Assembly (NCBI RefSeq): GCF_017488845.2 | Contig: NZ_CP083374.1 | Coordinates: 529,501 to 593,500, forward strand | Source: Ensifer canadensis | GTDB taxonomy: Bacteria; Pseudomonadota; Alphaproteobacteria; Rhizobiales; Rhizobiaceae | DNA length: 64,000 nt | Direction of reading: 5' to 3' | Shown here: positions 52,794 through 60,972 of the stretch, one piece after another | How the letters are laid out: every line of letters starts with the position of its first letter | How positions within the stretch are numbered: the first letter of the stretch is position 1 | Notes under the pieces: generated by a model | The model's database searches: none | What the model was told of the DNA's origin: nothing | Seen by the model: only the letters and a program-made list of their open reading frames with translations | Position numbers and translations under genes: made by a program

Positions 52794-53210
52794 ATCAATC
52801 CTCGATTTTTACAAAATTGCAGGCAGTGCATACGAATCACAAAACAACCTCCAGTAACTTTCTCGCATGGGAGAAATGTGGCGAAGTCTTGAAATTCCCA
52901 CATTTTCGCCCCGCTTTCATTCGCTGCAGGACCGAGGGCCTGTTCTCTTTCACTGATGAACTGTTGCGATCCCACACAGTTTCCCTGCAATTCGGTGATG
53001 TCATCGCTGGTCTGTCAAACCGCTTACGCAATTGTGATTGGAACCATTACTTTTCCCTGCGGTTGGTCAATCAACCAAGGGAGTTGCGCAGAGTTCGTTC
53101 GTTGAAGTGCAGCGCTACTCTGTCCCGGTGTCAGGCTCACAGGCACCAGGTGATCGTATTGGCTGTTCTCACAGCTGCGCACGCGACCCTGGCGCACAAT
53201 GGAGAAAACC
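52794..53210. other. Divergent intergenic region, no gene seen
   Basis: 417 bases between the secreted-protein gene and a small membrane-protein gene. The segment at 52795-52860 is AT-rich and likely holds the leftward promoter. No palindrome or box stood out. Confidence 0.4.
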
Positions 53211-53444
53211 ATGTCCATAACCGCGATCCTGATCGGTGCTGCCCTCGTGATCGCCGGTGTACTCGATTTGTTTTGGGGTGCGCTCAGGCGTCGACCTCTC
53301 AGCGATCCTCACCGATCCATTTCAGATGCCAAGCCGACCCTGGAGCCCAGAGGACAGGGGCTTAGATTTCTTGGTTTGGTGAGGAACTGGCTCGGTATAG
53401 GCATGATCGCGATCGGCATGGCAATATTGATCGCCTACACATAG
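53211..53444 (+). CDS. Small two-helix membrane protein, function unknown
   Basis: 77 residues from ATG 53211, six bases after GGAG; ATG 53199 is also in frame. Hydrophobic segment SITAILIGAALVIAGVLDLF, a basic and Pro-rich loop (RRRPLSDPHRS), then a second segment WLGIGMIAIGMAILIAYT. This is a small inner-membrane hairpin. No family recognised. Confidence 0.65.
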   Translation: MSITAILIGAALVIAGVLDLFWGALRRRPLSDPHRSISDAKPTLEPRGQGLRFLGLVRNWLGIGMIAIGMAILIAYT

Positions 53445-53545
53445 GATTTGACCTGCAACGGAGAGTTTCCTCCGAAATGAGACGGCCCATAGAAGGACGG
53501 ATCGATAAAAGAATAGAGGTTTACGGCAGAGCAGATCGTTGCGGG

Positions 53546-54316
53546 TTAAAGTAGCTCGATCCAAACCGGCGCGTGGTCACTCGTGTGATCCCAAGCTCGC
53601 ACTGACTTGTCCACCTTGGCCCGCTTGAGATCGCCAGCAAGCGCCGGGCTTAACAGGAAATGATCGATGCGAAGCCCGGCGTCTCGGGCAAATGCGTTTC
53701 GGAAATACTTCCAGAATGTATAGATCCGCTCATTCGGATGGAGATGCCTCACCGCATCCGTCCAGCCCTGATCAAGAAGTGCGGCGTAGGCCGCCTTCAC
53801 CTCCGGTCTGAAGAGCGCATCGTCTCGCCACCGCTCCGGCTTGTAAACATCCAGATCGGTTGGCATGACATTGAAGTCGCCAGCCAAGACAACCGGGATC
53901 TCCAGGTCTATCAGTTGCGCCGCATAGTGCTGCAGCCGGTCAAACCAACGCAGCTTGTAGTCAAACCTGGGTCCAGGGGCGGGATTGCCATTCGGCAGAT
54001 AAAGGCATCCGACGATTATTCCCTCGATTGCCGCCTCGATGTAGCGGCTGTGACTGTCATCAGGATCGCCCGGCAAACCGCGACGCGTCTCCATTGGGGT
54101 CCGTCCTCGAGCCAGGATGGCCACCCCATTCCATGATTTCTGTCCGTGCCAGATCGCGCCATAGCCGGCTTTCTCGATTTCCCGATGAGGAAACCTGCTG
54201 TCGGGCGCTTTCAGTTCCTGCAGGCACACGACGTGGGGCTGCCTCTCCTCGAGCCACCGCAGCAGCACGTCGAGGCGACCGTTGATGCCGTTGACATTGT
54301 AGGTGGCGAGTTTCAC
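53546..54316 (-). CDS. xthA: Exodeoxyribonuclease III (AP endonuclease)
   Basis: 256 residues from the GTG at 54316, giving the family-typical VKLATYNVNGINGR start; an upstream ATG at 54340 has no ribosome-binding site. Motifs: LQELKAPDS with the metal Glu, GDFNVMPTD, RIDHFLLSP and the final DHTSDHAPVW. It cleaves abasic sites and degrades 3' ends. The GTG overlaps the stop of a 45-codon ORF (GTGA), indicating translational coupling. It stands beside Ku and LigD genes, which suits a repair cluster. Confidence 0.9.
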   Translation of the reverse strand: MKLATYNVNGINGRLDVLLRWLEERQPHVVCLQELKAPDSRFPHREIEKAGYGAIWHGQKSWNGVAILARGRTPMETRRGLPGDPDDSHSRYIEAAIEGIIVGCLYLPNGNPAPGPRFDYKLRWFDRLQHYAAQLIDLEIPVVLAGDFNVMPTDLDVYKPERWRDDALFRPEVKAAYAALLDQGWTDAVRHLHPNERIYTFWKYFRNAFARDAGLRIDHFLLSPALAGDLKRAKVDKSVRAWDHTSDHAPVWIELL

Positions 54317-54450
54317 CAGAATGATCTGCGCTGCCGGCATGCGATGGGCAGCGACGACGAAGCTTCGTTGCCCTTCTTGGACTCGCGATCCTCCTCGCGC
54401 CGCCGACGGCGTTCACCGCTGCCGGTATCGATTGGCTCGCGCATTCTCAT
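54313..54450 (-). CDS. Small Arg-rich ORF coupled to exonuclease III
   Basis: 45 codons starting MRMREPIDTGSGERRRRREE, missed by length cut-offs. GGGAGG stands six bases before the ATG at 54450. Its TGA overlaps the xthA GTG in the arrangement GTGA, and xthA itself has no site of its own, so ribosomes likely reinitiate. The peptide is highly charged and probably unstructured. It could be a leader for coupling or a small DNA-binding protein. Confidence 0.55.
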   Translation of the reverse strand: MRMREPIDTGSGERRRRREEDRESKKGNEASSSLPIACRQRRSFW

Positions 54451-54585
54451 GGCAGACCTCCCTTGTGATTTTCCCCTCCACAAACGCGGCTGCGGCGCAA
54501 AAGATGCATTCGATTGAGAACGGTCGGGAACGAAACGCCGGCTGAGCGGTTGAGTTCCGTTGGCCGCGTCAGGAGAACTTGTATC

Positions 54586-55485
54586 ATGGTTGCCCCAAGA
54601 GCGAATTGGAAAGGCTACATCAAGTTCGGCGAGGTGACCTGTCCCGTGGCGCTCTATACGGCGGCATCAACTTCTGACCGCATCGCCTTCAACACTCTCA
54701 ATCGCAAGACGGGAAACCGAGTCAAACGCGAATTCGTCGATGGCGAGACGGGAGATACGGTTGAGCGTGACGACCAGGTCAAAGGCTATGAGATGGAGAA
54801 TGGCCAGTACGTCGTCCTGGAACCCGAGGAAATGGCCGAAGCCGTTCCCGAGAGCGACAAGACCCTGAAGATAGAGGCCTTCATCCCCTGCTCCCAGATC
54901 GACACAATCTACTTCGACAAGCCCTATTATCTCGCTCCCGACAAGCTGGGCACCGATGCCTTCGTGCTGCTGCGCGACGGGATGAAACAGGAAAAGGTCG
55001 CCGCGATTGCGCGAACGGTACTGTTCCGACGGGTGCGCACCGTCCTTATCCGAGTGCATGGCAAGGGGCTGATCGCCTCCACGCTCAACTTTGATTACGA
55101 GGTCCGTTCGGCCGACAAGGCTTTCGAGGATCTCCCCGACCTCAAGATCGAAGGCGAGATGCTGGATCTTGCCGAACATATCATCGAAACCAAGATGGGT
55201 AGCTTCGACGCCAGCAGCTTCGACGATCGATATGAGGCTGCGGTGGCCGAACTGGTCAAAGCCAAAATCGAAGGACGCTCGCTTCCCAAAAGGAAGGCGC
55301 CCGCTGCGTCGAAGCCTGGAGATCTGCTGCTGGCACTGCGCGAAAGTGCGGGCATGGCTGCGAAGAAAACAAAAGCAAAGCGCACCGCAGCGAATGTCAA
55401 CAAGGGCGCCGCTCGCAAGCCAGCTGCAAAATCTGCAACTGCCAAATCCAAGCCCGCTACCGCGCAAAAACGGCGCGCCAGCTAG
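54586..55485 (+). CDS. Ku protein for non-homologous end joining (copy 1)
   Basis: 299 residues from ATG 54586 (AGGAGA nine bases upstream). Bacterial Ku core: WKGYIKFGEVTCPVALYTAA, DQVKGYEMENGQYVVLEPEE, and YLAPDKLGTDAFVLLRDGM. The C-terminus is Lys/Ala-rich, as in Ku proteins that bind DNA and LigD through the tail. It forms a ring on DNA ends. The second Ku follows after 15 bases. Confidence 0.95.
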   Translation: MVAPRANWKGYIKFGEVTCPVALYTAASTSDRIAFNTLNRKTGNRVKREFVDGETGDTVERDDQVKGYEMENGQYVVLEPEEMAEAVPESDKTLKIEAFIPCSQIDTIYFDKPYYLAPDKLGTDAFVLLRDGMKQEKVAAIARTVLFRRVRTVLIRVHGKGLIASTLNFDYEVRSADKAFEDLPDLKIEGEMLDLAEHIIETKMGSFDASSFDDRYEAAVAELVKAKIEGRSLPKRKAPAASKPGDLLLALRESAGMAAKKTKAKRTAANVNKGAARKPAAKSATAKSKPATAQKRRAS

Positions 55486-55500
55486 TCGGAGGACGCTTTC

Positions 55501-56307
55501 ATGGCCGTTCGGCCCTACTGGAAAGGTTATCTCAAGCTGTCGCTGGTCACCTGCCCCGTGCAGATGATGCCGGCAACGTCCGACGAAGAAAAGGTCCGTT
55601 TTCATACGCTCAACCGCGCGACACAGAACCGTGTTATCAGCCACTACGTCGATGCGGTCACCGGGCACGAAGTCAAGGAGGACGACCAGGTCAAGGGCTA
55701 TCAACGCGCCGAAGACGAGTACGTCATGCTGGAGGACGACGAGCTCGAAAATGTCGCGCTGGACAGCACCAAAACCATCGACATATCCACCTTCGCACCC
55801 CGCGACAGCGTCGAATGGATCTGGTTCGATACCCCGTACTTTCTCTCCCCGAACGACCCTGTCGGTCAGGAAGCCTTTTCCGTCATTCGTGAAGCGATGG
55901 AGGCCAAGCGGGTGGTTGGCATTTCGCGACTGGTCATCTCGCGTCGCGAACGCGCCGTCTTGCTGGAGCCGCGTGGTAAAGGCATCATCCTGTGGACTTT
56001 GCGCTACGGGGATGAGGTCAGGGACGAGAAAGCCTATTTTGAGGATATCGGCAACGAGAAAGCGGATTCCGACATGATGCCGCTCGTCCAGCAATTGATC
56101 GAAAAGAAGACCCAGGACTGGAACCCGAAGATAGTCGTCGACCCGGTCCAGGATCGGCTGCTCGACATCATCAACGCGAGAAAGAAACAGCTGAAAAAAC
56201 CCCAGAAGGGCAAAGCGAAATCGCCAGCGTCGGAACCGAGCAATGTCATCAACATCATGGATGCGCTGCGCAAATCTGTGGCCGCCGAAACCCGACCCCG
56301 TAAATGA
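55501..56307 (+). CDS. Ku protein for non-homologous end joining (copy 2)
   Basis: 268 residues. Ku core with WKGYLKLSLVTCPVQMMPAT, DDQVKGYQRAEDEYVMLEDD and FLSPNDPVGQEAFSVIREAM, and a shorter Lys-rich tail (KKQLKKPQKGKAKSP). It is distinct enough from copy 1 for the pair to act as a heterodimer; two adjacent divergent Ku genes with a ligase D are known in Sinorhizobium. Convergent with ligD. Confidence 0.95.
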   Translation: MAVRPYWKGYLKLSLVTCPVQMMPATSDEEKVRFHTLNRATQNRVISHYVDAVTGHEVKEDDQVKGYQRAEDEYVMLEDDELENVALDSTKTIDISTFAPRDSVEWIWFDTPYFLSPNDPVGQEAFSVIREAMEAKRVVGISRLVISRRERAVLLEPRGKGIILWTLRYGDEVRDEKAYFEDIGNEKADSDMMPLVQQLIEKKTQDWNPKIVVDPVQDRLLDIINARKKQLKKPQKGKAKSPASEPSNVINIMDALRKSVAAETRPRK

Positions 56308-56376
56308 GCCGCGCACCATTGCCGAGGCTTCCGGTCCGCTACAGCCATCGCCCACGATCCATGTCGGGGTGAAAAG

Positions 56377-56397
56377 CATCCGCAATTTCGGCGGATG
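56377..56397 (-). terminator. Rho-independent terminator of ligD
   Basis: Inverted repeat CATCCGC/GCGGATG with a seven-base loop starts two bases beyond the ligD stop and is followed on the minus strand by CTTTTC. It may also serve the converging Ku operon. Confidence 0.65.
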
Positions 56398-56398
56398 A

Positions 56399-59053
56399 CT
56401 ACGCCGCAGCCCTGTTCGTTTTGCTCAGGCGCTTGATCGCCTGCTCCAGCGAGCGCTGGCCTTCACAATAATCCTGCCAAGCGGTCCCCGCTCTCAGAAG
56501 CTCTGGCACGGTCCGGATCGTGAAGCGTTTGGGATCGAGACCCTTTTTGACCTGCGTCCAGTTGAGCGGCATCGACACCGGGGCGCCGGGGCGCGCCCGC
56601 GGCGACAGGGGCGCAACAGCGGTCGACATCCTGTCGTTGCGCAAGTAGTCGAGGAAGATGCGGCCCTCGCGCTGGCTCTTCGCCATCCTGATCAGGTAAA
56701 GATCTGGATTGTCGCGGGCCATCCGCTGACAGACATCATGGGCAAAAGCCTTCGCCTCTTCCCAACTCAATTTCTTCCGTCGCGACACGGCAAGCGGCGT
56801 TACGACGTGCAGTCCCTTGCCACCCGTCGTCTTGCAGAAGCTTACCAGCCCGAGTTCTGCCAACCGGTCGCGAATTTCCCGCGCCGCGTCAATGACGGTG
56901 GAAAACTCGACTTCGGGGCCCGGGTCCAGATCGAACACCAGGCGGCCGGGCACCTCCGGTTTCCCGGGCTCGCAATTCCAGGGATGCAGTTCGACACCAC
57001 CGATCTGGGCGATCGCCGCAAGCCCCTCGACGCGGTCGATCTGCAGGTAGGGCTTCTTGTCCCCGAATACGGTGACCAGCTCGAGCAGGTTCGATGTTCC
57101 CGGCATGGCATGTCGCTGGAAGAATTGCTCGCCGCCAATCCCGTCGGGAGTGCGAATGATCGAACAGGGCCGCCCTTTGATATGATCGATCAGCCAGGAC
57201 CCGACCGCCTCATAATATTGGGCAAGCTCAACCTTGGTCACCGGCTTCCCATCGCCACCATCCGGCCATAGAGGTTTTTCCGGGCTGGAAATCAGCACGT
57301 CCATGACCTCGGCCTTCCCGCCCTTGCGAATACGATTTGGTACTGGCTTTACCGTCGAAGGATCGGACACGGCAGCCTTTGACGGTGACGCCGGTTTTTC
57401 CGCTTTCACCTCGCCCGCGGGTTTGTCTTCCCTCAAGCCCTTGAATGCGGCCTGCCGCACCTGGCCATCGGCCGTCCAGCCGGCGAACTCGATCTCGGCA
57501 ACGAGATCCGGCTTGAGCCAAACGATATTCCGATCCTTCTTTGGCGCCCCGTTACCAGTGAAGGGTGACTTGGAGGCCTCTAGCTTTTGCAGCTTCGGCA
57601 ACAGCGTTTGGACGGTCTTTGCGCCATAGCCTGTCCCGACCCGGCCGACATAGACGAAATGCTCGCCACGATTGACGCCAACAAGGAGAGAACGGAACTT
57701 GCCGTTGGTCGTTGCATAGGCGCCGATGACGACTTCATGACCTGCGCGGCATTTGGATTTCGCCCATGTGTCGGAGCGGCCGGACTGGTACGGCGCATCC
57801 GCTTTCTTGGAAACGATGCCCTCAAGGGAAAGACGGCGGGCAGATCGCAGCACGGCATCACCGTCGGTTTCAAAATGCTCGGCGAAGCGCAGATGCGGAT
57901 CGTCGCCCGCATCCTCCAGGATCGCTGCGAGCCGTTCTTTCCGCTGTGTCAGCGCGAACTCTCGCAGGTCCTCATCGCCGGTAAACAGGAGATCGAATGC
58001 AAAGTAGACCAAGGCATCGGTCTCGCCTTCGGAAAGTGCTGCCTGAAGGGCAGCAAAATCGGGTGCTCCTTTTTCGTCAAGAGCACAGATCTCACCATCG
58101 ATGATGGCATCAGGCAGAGCTGCTGCCGACTTGGCGATGGCGGCAAATTTGGCTGCCCAGTCGAGACCTTTGCGGGTCTTCAAAGTCGCCTTGCCATTCT
58201 CGACCCGCATCTGAATGCGATAGCCATCAAATTTGATCTCATGGATCCAGCCACCGCCGTTCGGAGGGCGCTCCAGTGTTTCGCATAACTGCGGTGGGAT
58301 GAAATCAGGCATTCTGGATTTCGGGCGTCTGGCGGACACAGACTTTTTTCGGCTCCCCGCTCCCGCCTGGCGTTCCTCGGCGGCAAGACCGTGGTTGCTG
58401 TCCCACACCGCGTCGGCCCCAATAGCGCCGCCCTCCACCATGAAGGGCTTTGGCTTTCTGCCTTTGCCCGACGCGATCGCGTCCATCGAGCGTCCGGAGG
58501 CGACTGAGGTGTCGTTTTCCTCAAGGACAGCCGCTCCGTTCTCATCGACCGAAAAATCGTCACGATGTTTGATCAGGAGCCAATTCGTTCGTTTTCCACC
58601 ATCGCGATCATGACGCATGCGCACGAGCACAAAGCTGCCGTGGAGCCGTTTGCCCTCAAGGGTGAACTTGAAATCACCTTTGGCCAGCGCCTCTTCCGGC
58701 GTCCGATTTCCTTCCGGCTCCCAATAACCGCGATCCCACAGCATGACAGTGCCCCCGCCATACTGGCCTTTCGGAATGGTGCCTTCGAAATCGCCATAGT
58801 CGAGCGGGTGATCCTCGACCTCCACCGCAAGGCGCTTGTCTTGCGGATCGAGCGATGGCCCCTTGGTCACAGCCCAGGATTTGAAGACACCGTCGAGCTC
58901 CAAACGAAGATCGTAGTGCAGCTGGGTGGCGTCATGTTTCTGAATGACGAAGCGACGTCGATTGGAAGGGCTGAGCTTGCCCGCTCCGCTTGGTTCCTTG
59001 GTGACCTTGAAATCGCGCTTCTGTTTGTAGGTCGAAAGCTTGTCGCTGGCCAT
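56399..59053 (-). CDS. ligD: ATP-dependent DNA ligase D (phosphoesterase-ligase-polymerase)
   Basis: 884 residues with the three LigD domains in the order phosphoesterase (about 1-190; [18 protein letters not shown] holds its His/Asp residues), ligase (about 250-540; adenylation motif [11 protein letters not shown] with Lys274, and later [10 protein letters not shown]) and polymerase/primase (about 590-860; [12 protein letters not shown] with catalytic Asp pair, [10 protein letters not shown]). It trims, fills and seals double-strand breaks with Ku. It converges on the two Ku genes, with a terminator between. All catalytic motifs I can locate are intact. Confidence 0.97.
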   Translation of the reverse strand: MASDKLSTYKQKRDFKVTKEPSGAGKLSPSNRRRFVIQKHDATQLHYDLRLELDGVFKSWAVTKGPSLDPQDKRLAVEVEDHPLDYGDFEGTIPKGQYGGGTVMLWDRGYWEPEGNRTPEEALAKGDFKFTLEGKRLHGSFVLVRMRHDRDGGKRTNWLLIKHRDDFSVDENGAAVLEENDTSVASGRSMDAIASGKGRKPKPFMVEGGAIGADAVWDSNHGLAAEERQAGAGSRKKSVSARRPKSRMPDFIPPQLCETLERPPNGGGWIHEIKFDGYRIQMRVENGKATLKTRKGLDWAAKFAAIAKSAAALPDAIIDGEICALDEKGAPDFAALQAALSEGETDALVYFAFDLLFTGDEDLREFALTQRKERLAAILEDAGDDPHLRFAEHFETDGDAVLRSARRLSLEGIVSKKADAPYQSGRSDTWAKSKCRAGHEVVIGAYATTNGKFRSLLVGVNRGEHFVYVGRVGTGYGAKTVQTLLPKLQKLEASKSPFTGNGAPKKDRNIVWLKPDLVAEIEFAGWTADGQVRQAAFKGLREDKPAGEVKAEKPASPSKAAVSDPSTVKPVPNRIRKGGKAEVMDVLISSPEKPLWPDGGDGKPVTKVELAQYYEAVGSWLIDHIKGRPCSIIRTPDGIGGEQFFQRHAMPGTSNLLELVTVFGDKKPYLQIDRVEGLAAIAQIGGVELHPWNCEPGKPEVPGRLVFDLDPGPEVEFSTVIDAAREIRDRLAELGLVSFCKTTGGKGLHVVTPLAVSRRKKLSWEEAKAFAHDVCQRMARDNPDLYLIRMAKSQREGRIFLDYLRNDRMSTAVAPLSPRARPGAPVSMPLNWTQVKKGLDPKRFTIRTVPELLRAGTAWQDYCEGQRSLEQAIKRLSKTNRAAA

Positions 59054-59621
59054 CGCTGTCCCCGGTCTCGTCCGCCATCCCCACCGACTTCCTTGAATGC
59101 AGATCAGATGCGTGCAGGCTCGCCTGCCAATCGTTGCTCATGGCAACACAAGGATTACGCGCCCGTGTTCACCGTGCTGTCACGTCTTGGAACGGCTCGC
59201 ATCCTCGCGAGACAAAAACATTTTCGGGCGCGTTTGGTTCCTCTCGCGGTTAATGTCGGCGGGTGGAGGGAAGCTGCGGAGTATCGATCTTCAGCAAGCC
59301 GCTACCCTGTCAGCCGGACTTTGCACACTGCCCGAACGTCCGACAGCAGGTCTGGATAACGATCAAGATGCAGAGCAGCTTTACCAGTGGCACTGGCGGC
59401 TTCGCCCTGCGTGTTTGAGGAGGAACTTCGATGTTGCGGTGGCCACTTTGGAGTTTCTTAAGCGTCGAGAATGATCCGTGCGCGTCCGAAACGAATGCGT
59501 TCGCTCGGTCATGACCGTCCGGCGACAGACGGCCATCCCAAGGATGTCGCGGAAACAGCCCTGGGATGGCCAGTTCCCGCACGAGGCACATCATGTCTCT
59601 GTGCGGAAGATGCGAATTTGT
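59054..59621. other. 568-base intergenic region, no gene seen
   Basis: A 125-codon frame at 59097-59474 (plus) has shadow-like Arg/Cys/Pro-rich composition and no ribosome-binding site. It likely contains the ligD promoter near 59060-59160 and the 3' end of the secretion operon transcript. Confidence 0.45.
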
Positions 59622-60953
59622 TCACTGTTCTCGAAAGGCCCGGCTGAATTGGTCGGTAAGCGGCTTCGATAGGAACGACAGTGCCGTTCTTTGCTCCGTT
59701 GAAACGAAGACCTCCACCGGCATGCCGGGCAAGAGTTTATTGTCACCAAGCTTGGCCAACTCCGCTTGGGCAACCCCGATATCCGCCAAGTAGTATGTCT
59801 CACCGGAACTTGGGTCGTTGCTCGTAGCGGCCGACACATAGGTGACGTGTCCGGAGAGCTCGGGAGTAGTGCGTTGATTGAAAGCCGAAAAGCGAAGCTT
59901 CGCCACCTGACCGGAGAACACCTGATCGATATCGGTGGGAGAAAGCCGGGCCTGGATCTTAAGTGCAGCGTCGGTAGGGACAAGCGTGACCAGCTTTTCC
60001 GCCGGCGTGATCACCCCACCAATCGTGTGGACGAAAAGCTCGTTCACGGTTCCCGACAAAGGGGCGCGTATATCGGTGCGTTGCAATCGATCTTCGACAG
60101 CCACCTTTCGTTCACTCAACTCCGAGATCTTCTGTTCGACGGTCGTTAGATCACGCTGTGCTTCGGTCCGAGCGGCCTCGTCGATGGCGATGATCTGAAG
60201 CTCGATTTCGCTGGTTCTGGCCTTGGAGCGCGCGATGTTGGCTTGTATCTCGCCGTACTCGCCGGTGATCTTCGCCATTTCGCGATCAATGATGTACTTG
60301 CGGGAGGTCTCGAGCAGGTTCTTGTCGGTGAGGCGCTTGATCTTCTTGTGCTCGGTTTTGATCAGCGCCAGTTCGTCCTGCTTTGCGGTGAGCTGAACCT
60401 TCAAGCCATTGACCTCCTCTTCCAATTGGGAAATTCCCAATTGGAGCTGTTGCTTCTGGCTTTCCCGGTTCTGGCGGTTCCCGTAGAAAAGCCGCGCCTC
60501 GCCCATGAAGACCGTCGGAACCACACTCATTGCCTCACTGAGGTCTGCTCCAAACTGCAATTCCGCCGCGTTGTCCCGTTCGGCGACAAGCCTCGTTTTT
60601 CGCGCCGCCAGTTCGACGAGCTGGTTCTTGACGATGGACAGTTCCGCTCGGGTTTGCACGTCGTCAAGCCGCAGCATGATGTCGCCTTTTCTGACGGCGT
60701 CGCCTTCCTTGACCAGGATCTCGCTGACGATGCCGCCGTCACGATGCTGGATTGCCTTCAGGTTCTGATCGACCTTGACCATTCCCGCCGCAACGATCGC
60801 GCCCGTAAGCTGGGCCGTGGCAGCCCATCCGCCGGCGCCGGCAAAAAGCAGAACGCCAAGCATGGCGCCGACGATAACCCGGAAGGTTACCGGGAACGCG
60901 GCGTCTGCCTCATCGTCGCCGATGGCTGGAGGATTTCGTTGTGATTTGAGCAT
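59622..60953 (-). CDS. Type I secretion membrane-fusion protein (HlyD/PrtE family)
   Basis: 443 residues: a short cytoplasmic N-terminus, one transmembrane helix (VIVGAMLGVLLFAGAGGWAA), a split biotinyl-lipoyl domain (HRDGGIVSEILVKEGDAVRK and RAPLSGTVNELFVHTIGGVI), a long coiled coil (about 110-290) and the beta-barrel end with GMPVEVFVSTEQRT. It bridges the ABC exporter to an outer-membrane TolC-type channel, which is not encoded here. It follows the RTX gene by 19 bases. Confidence 0.92.
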   Translation of the reverse strand: MLKSQRNPPAIGDDEADAAFPVTFRVIVGAMLGVLLFAGAGGWAATAQLTGAIVAAGMVKVDQNLKAIQHRDGGIVSEILVKEGDAVRKGDIMLRLDDVQTRAELSIVKNQLVELAARKTRLVAERDNAAELQFGADLSEAMSVVPTVFMGEARLFYGNRQNRESQKQQLQLGISQLEEEVNGLKVQLTAKQDELALIKTEHKKIKRLTDKNLLETSRKYIIDREMAKITGEYGEIQANIARSKARTSEIELQIIAIDEAARTEAQRDLTTVEQKISELSERKVAVEDRLQRTDIRAPLSGTVNELFVHTIGGVITPAEKLVTLVPTDAALKIQARLSPTDIDQVFSGQVAKLRFSAFNQRTTPELSGHVTYVSAATSNDPSSGETYYLADIGVAQAELAKLGDNKLLPGMPVEVFVSTEQRTALSFLSKPLTDQFSRAFREQ

Positions 60954-60972
60954 TTTATTTTTCCCCCCGGGA

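Noticed and set aside
54667..56385. 572-codon open frame antisense to both Ku genes
   Set aside because: Shadow frame; the opposite strand encodes two complete Ku proteins.
59097..59474. 125-codon frame between ligD and the secretion operon
   Set aside because: Arg/Cys/Pro-rich shadow-like sequence without a start signal.
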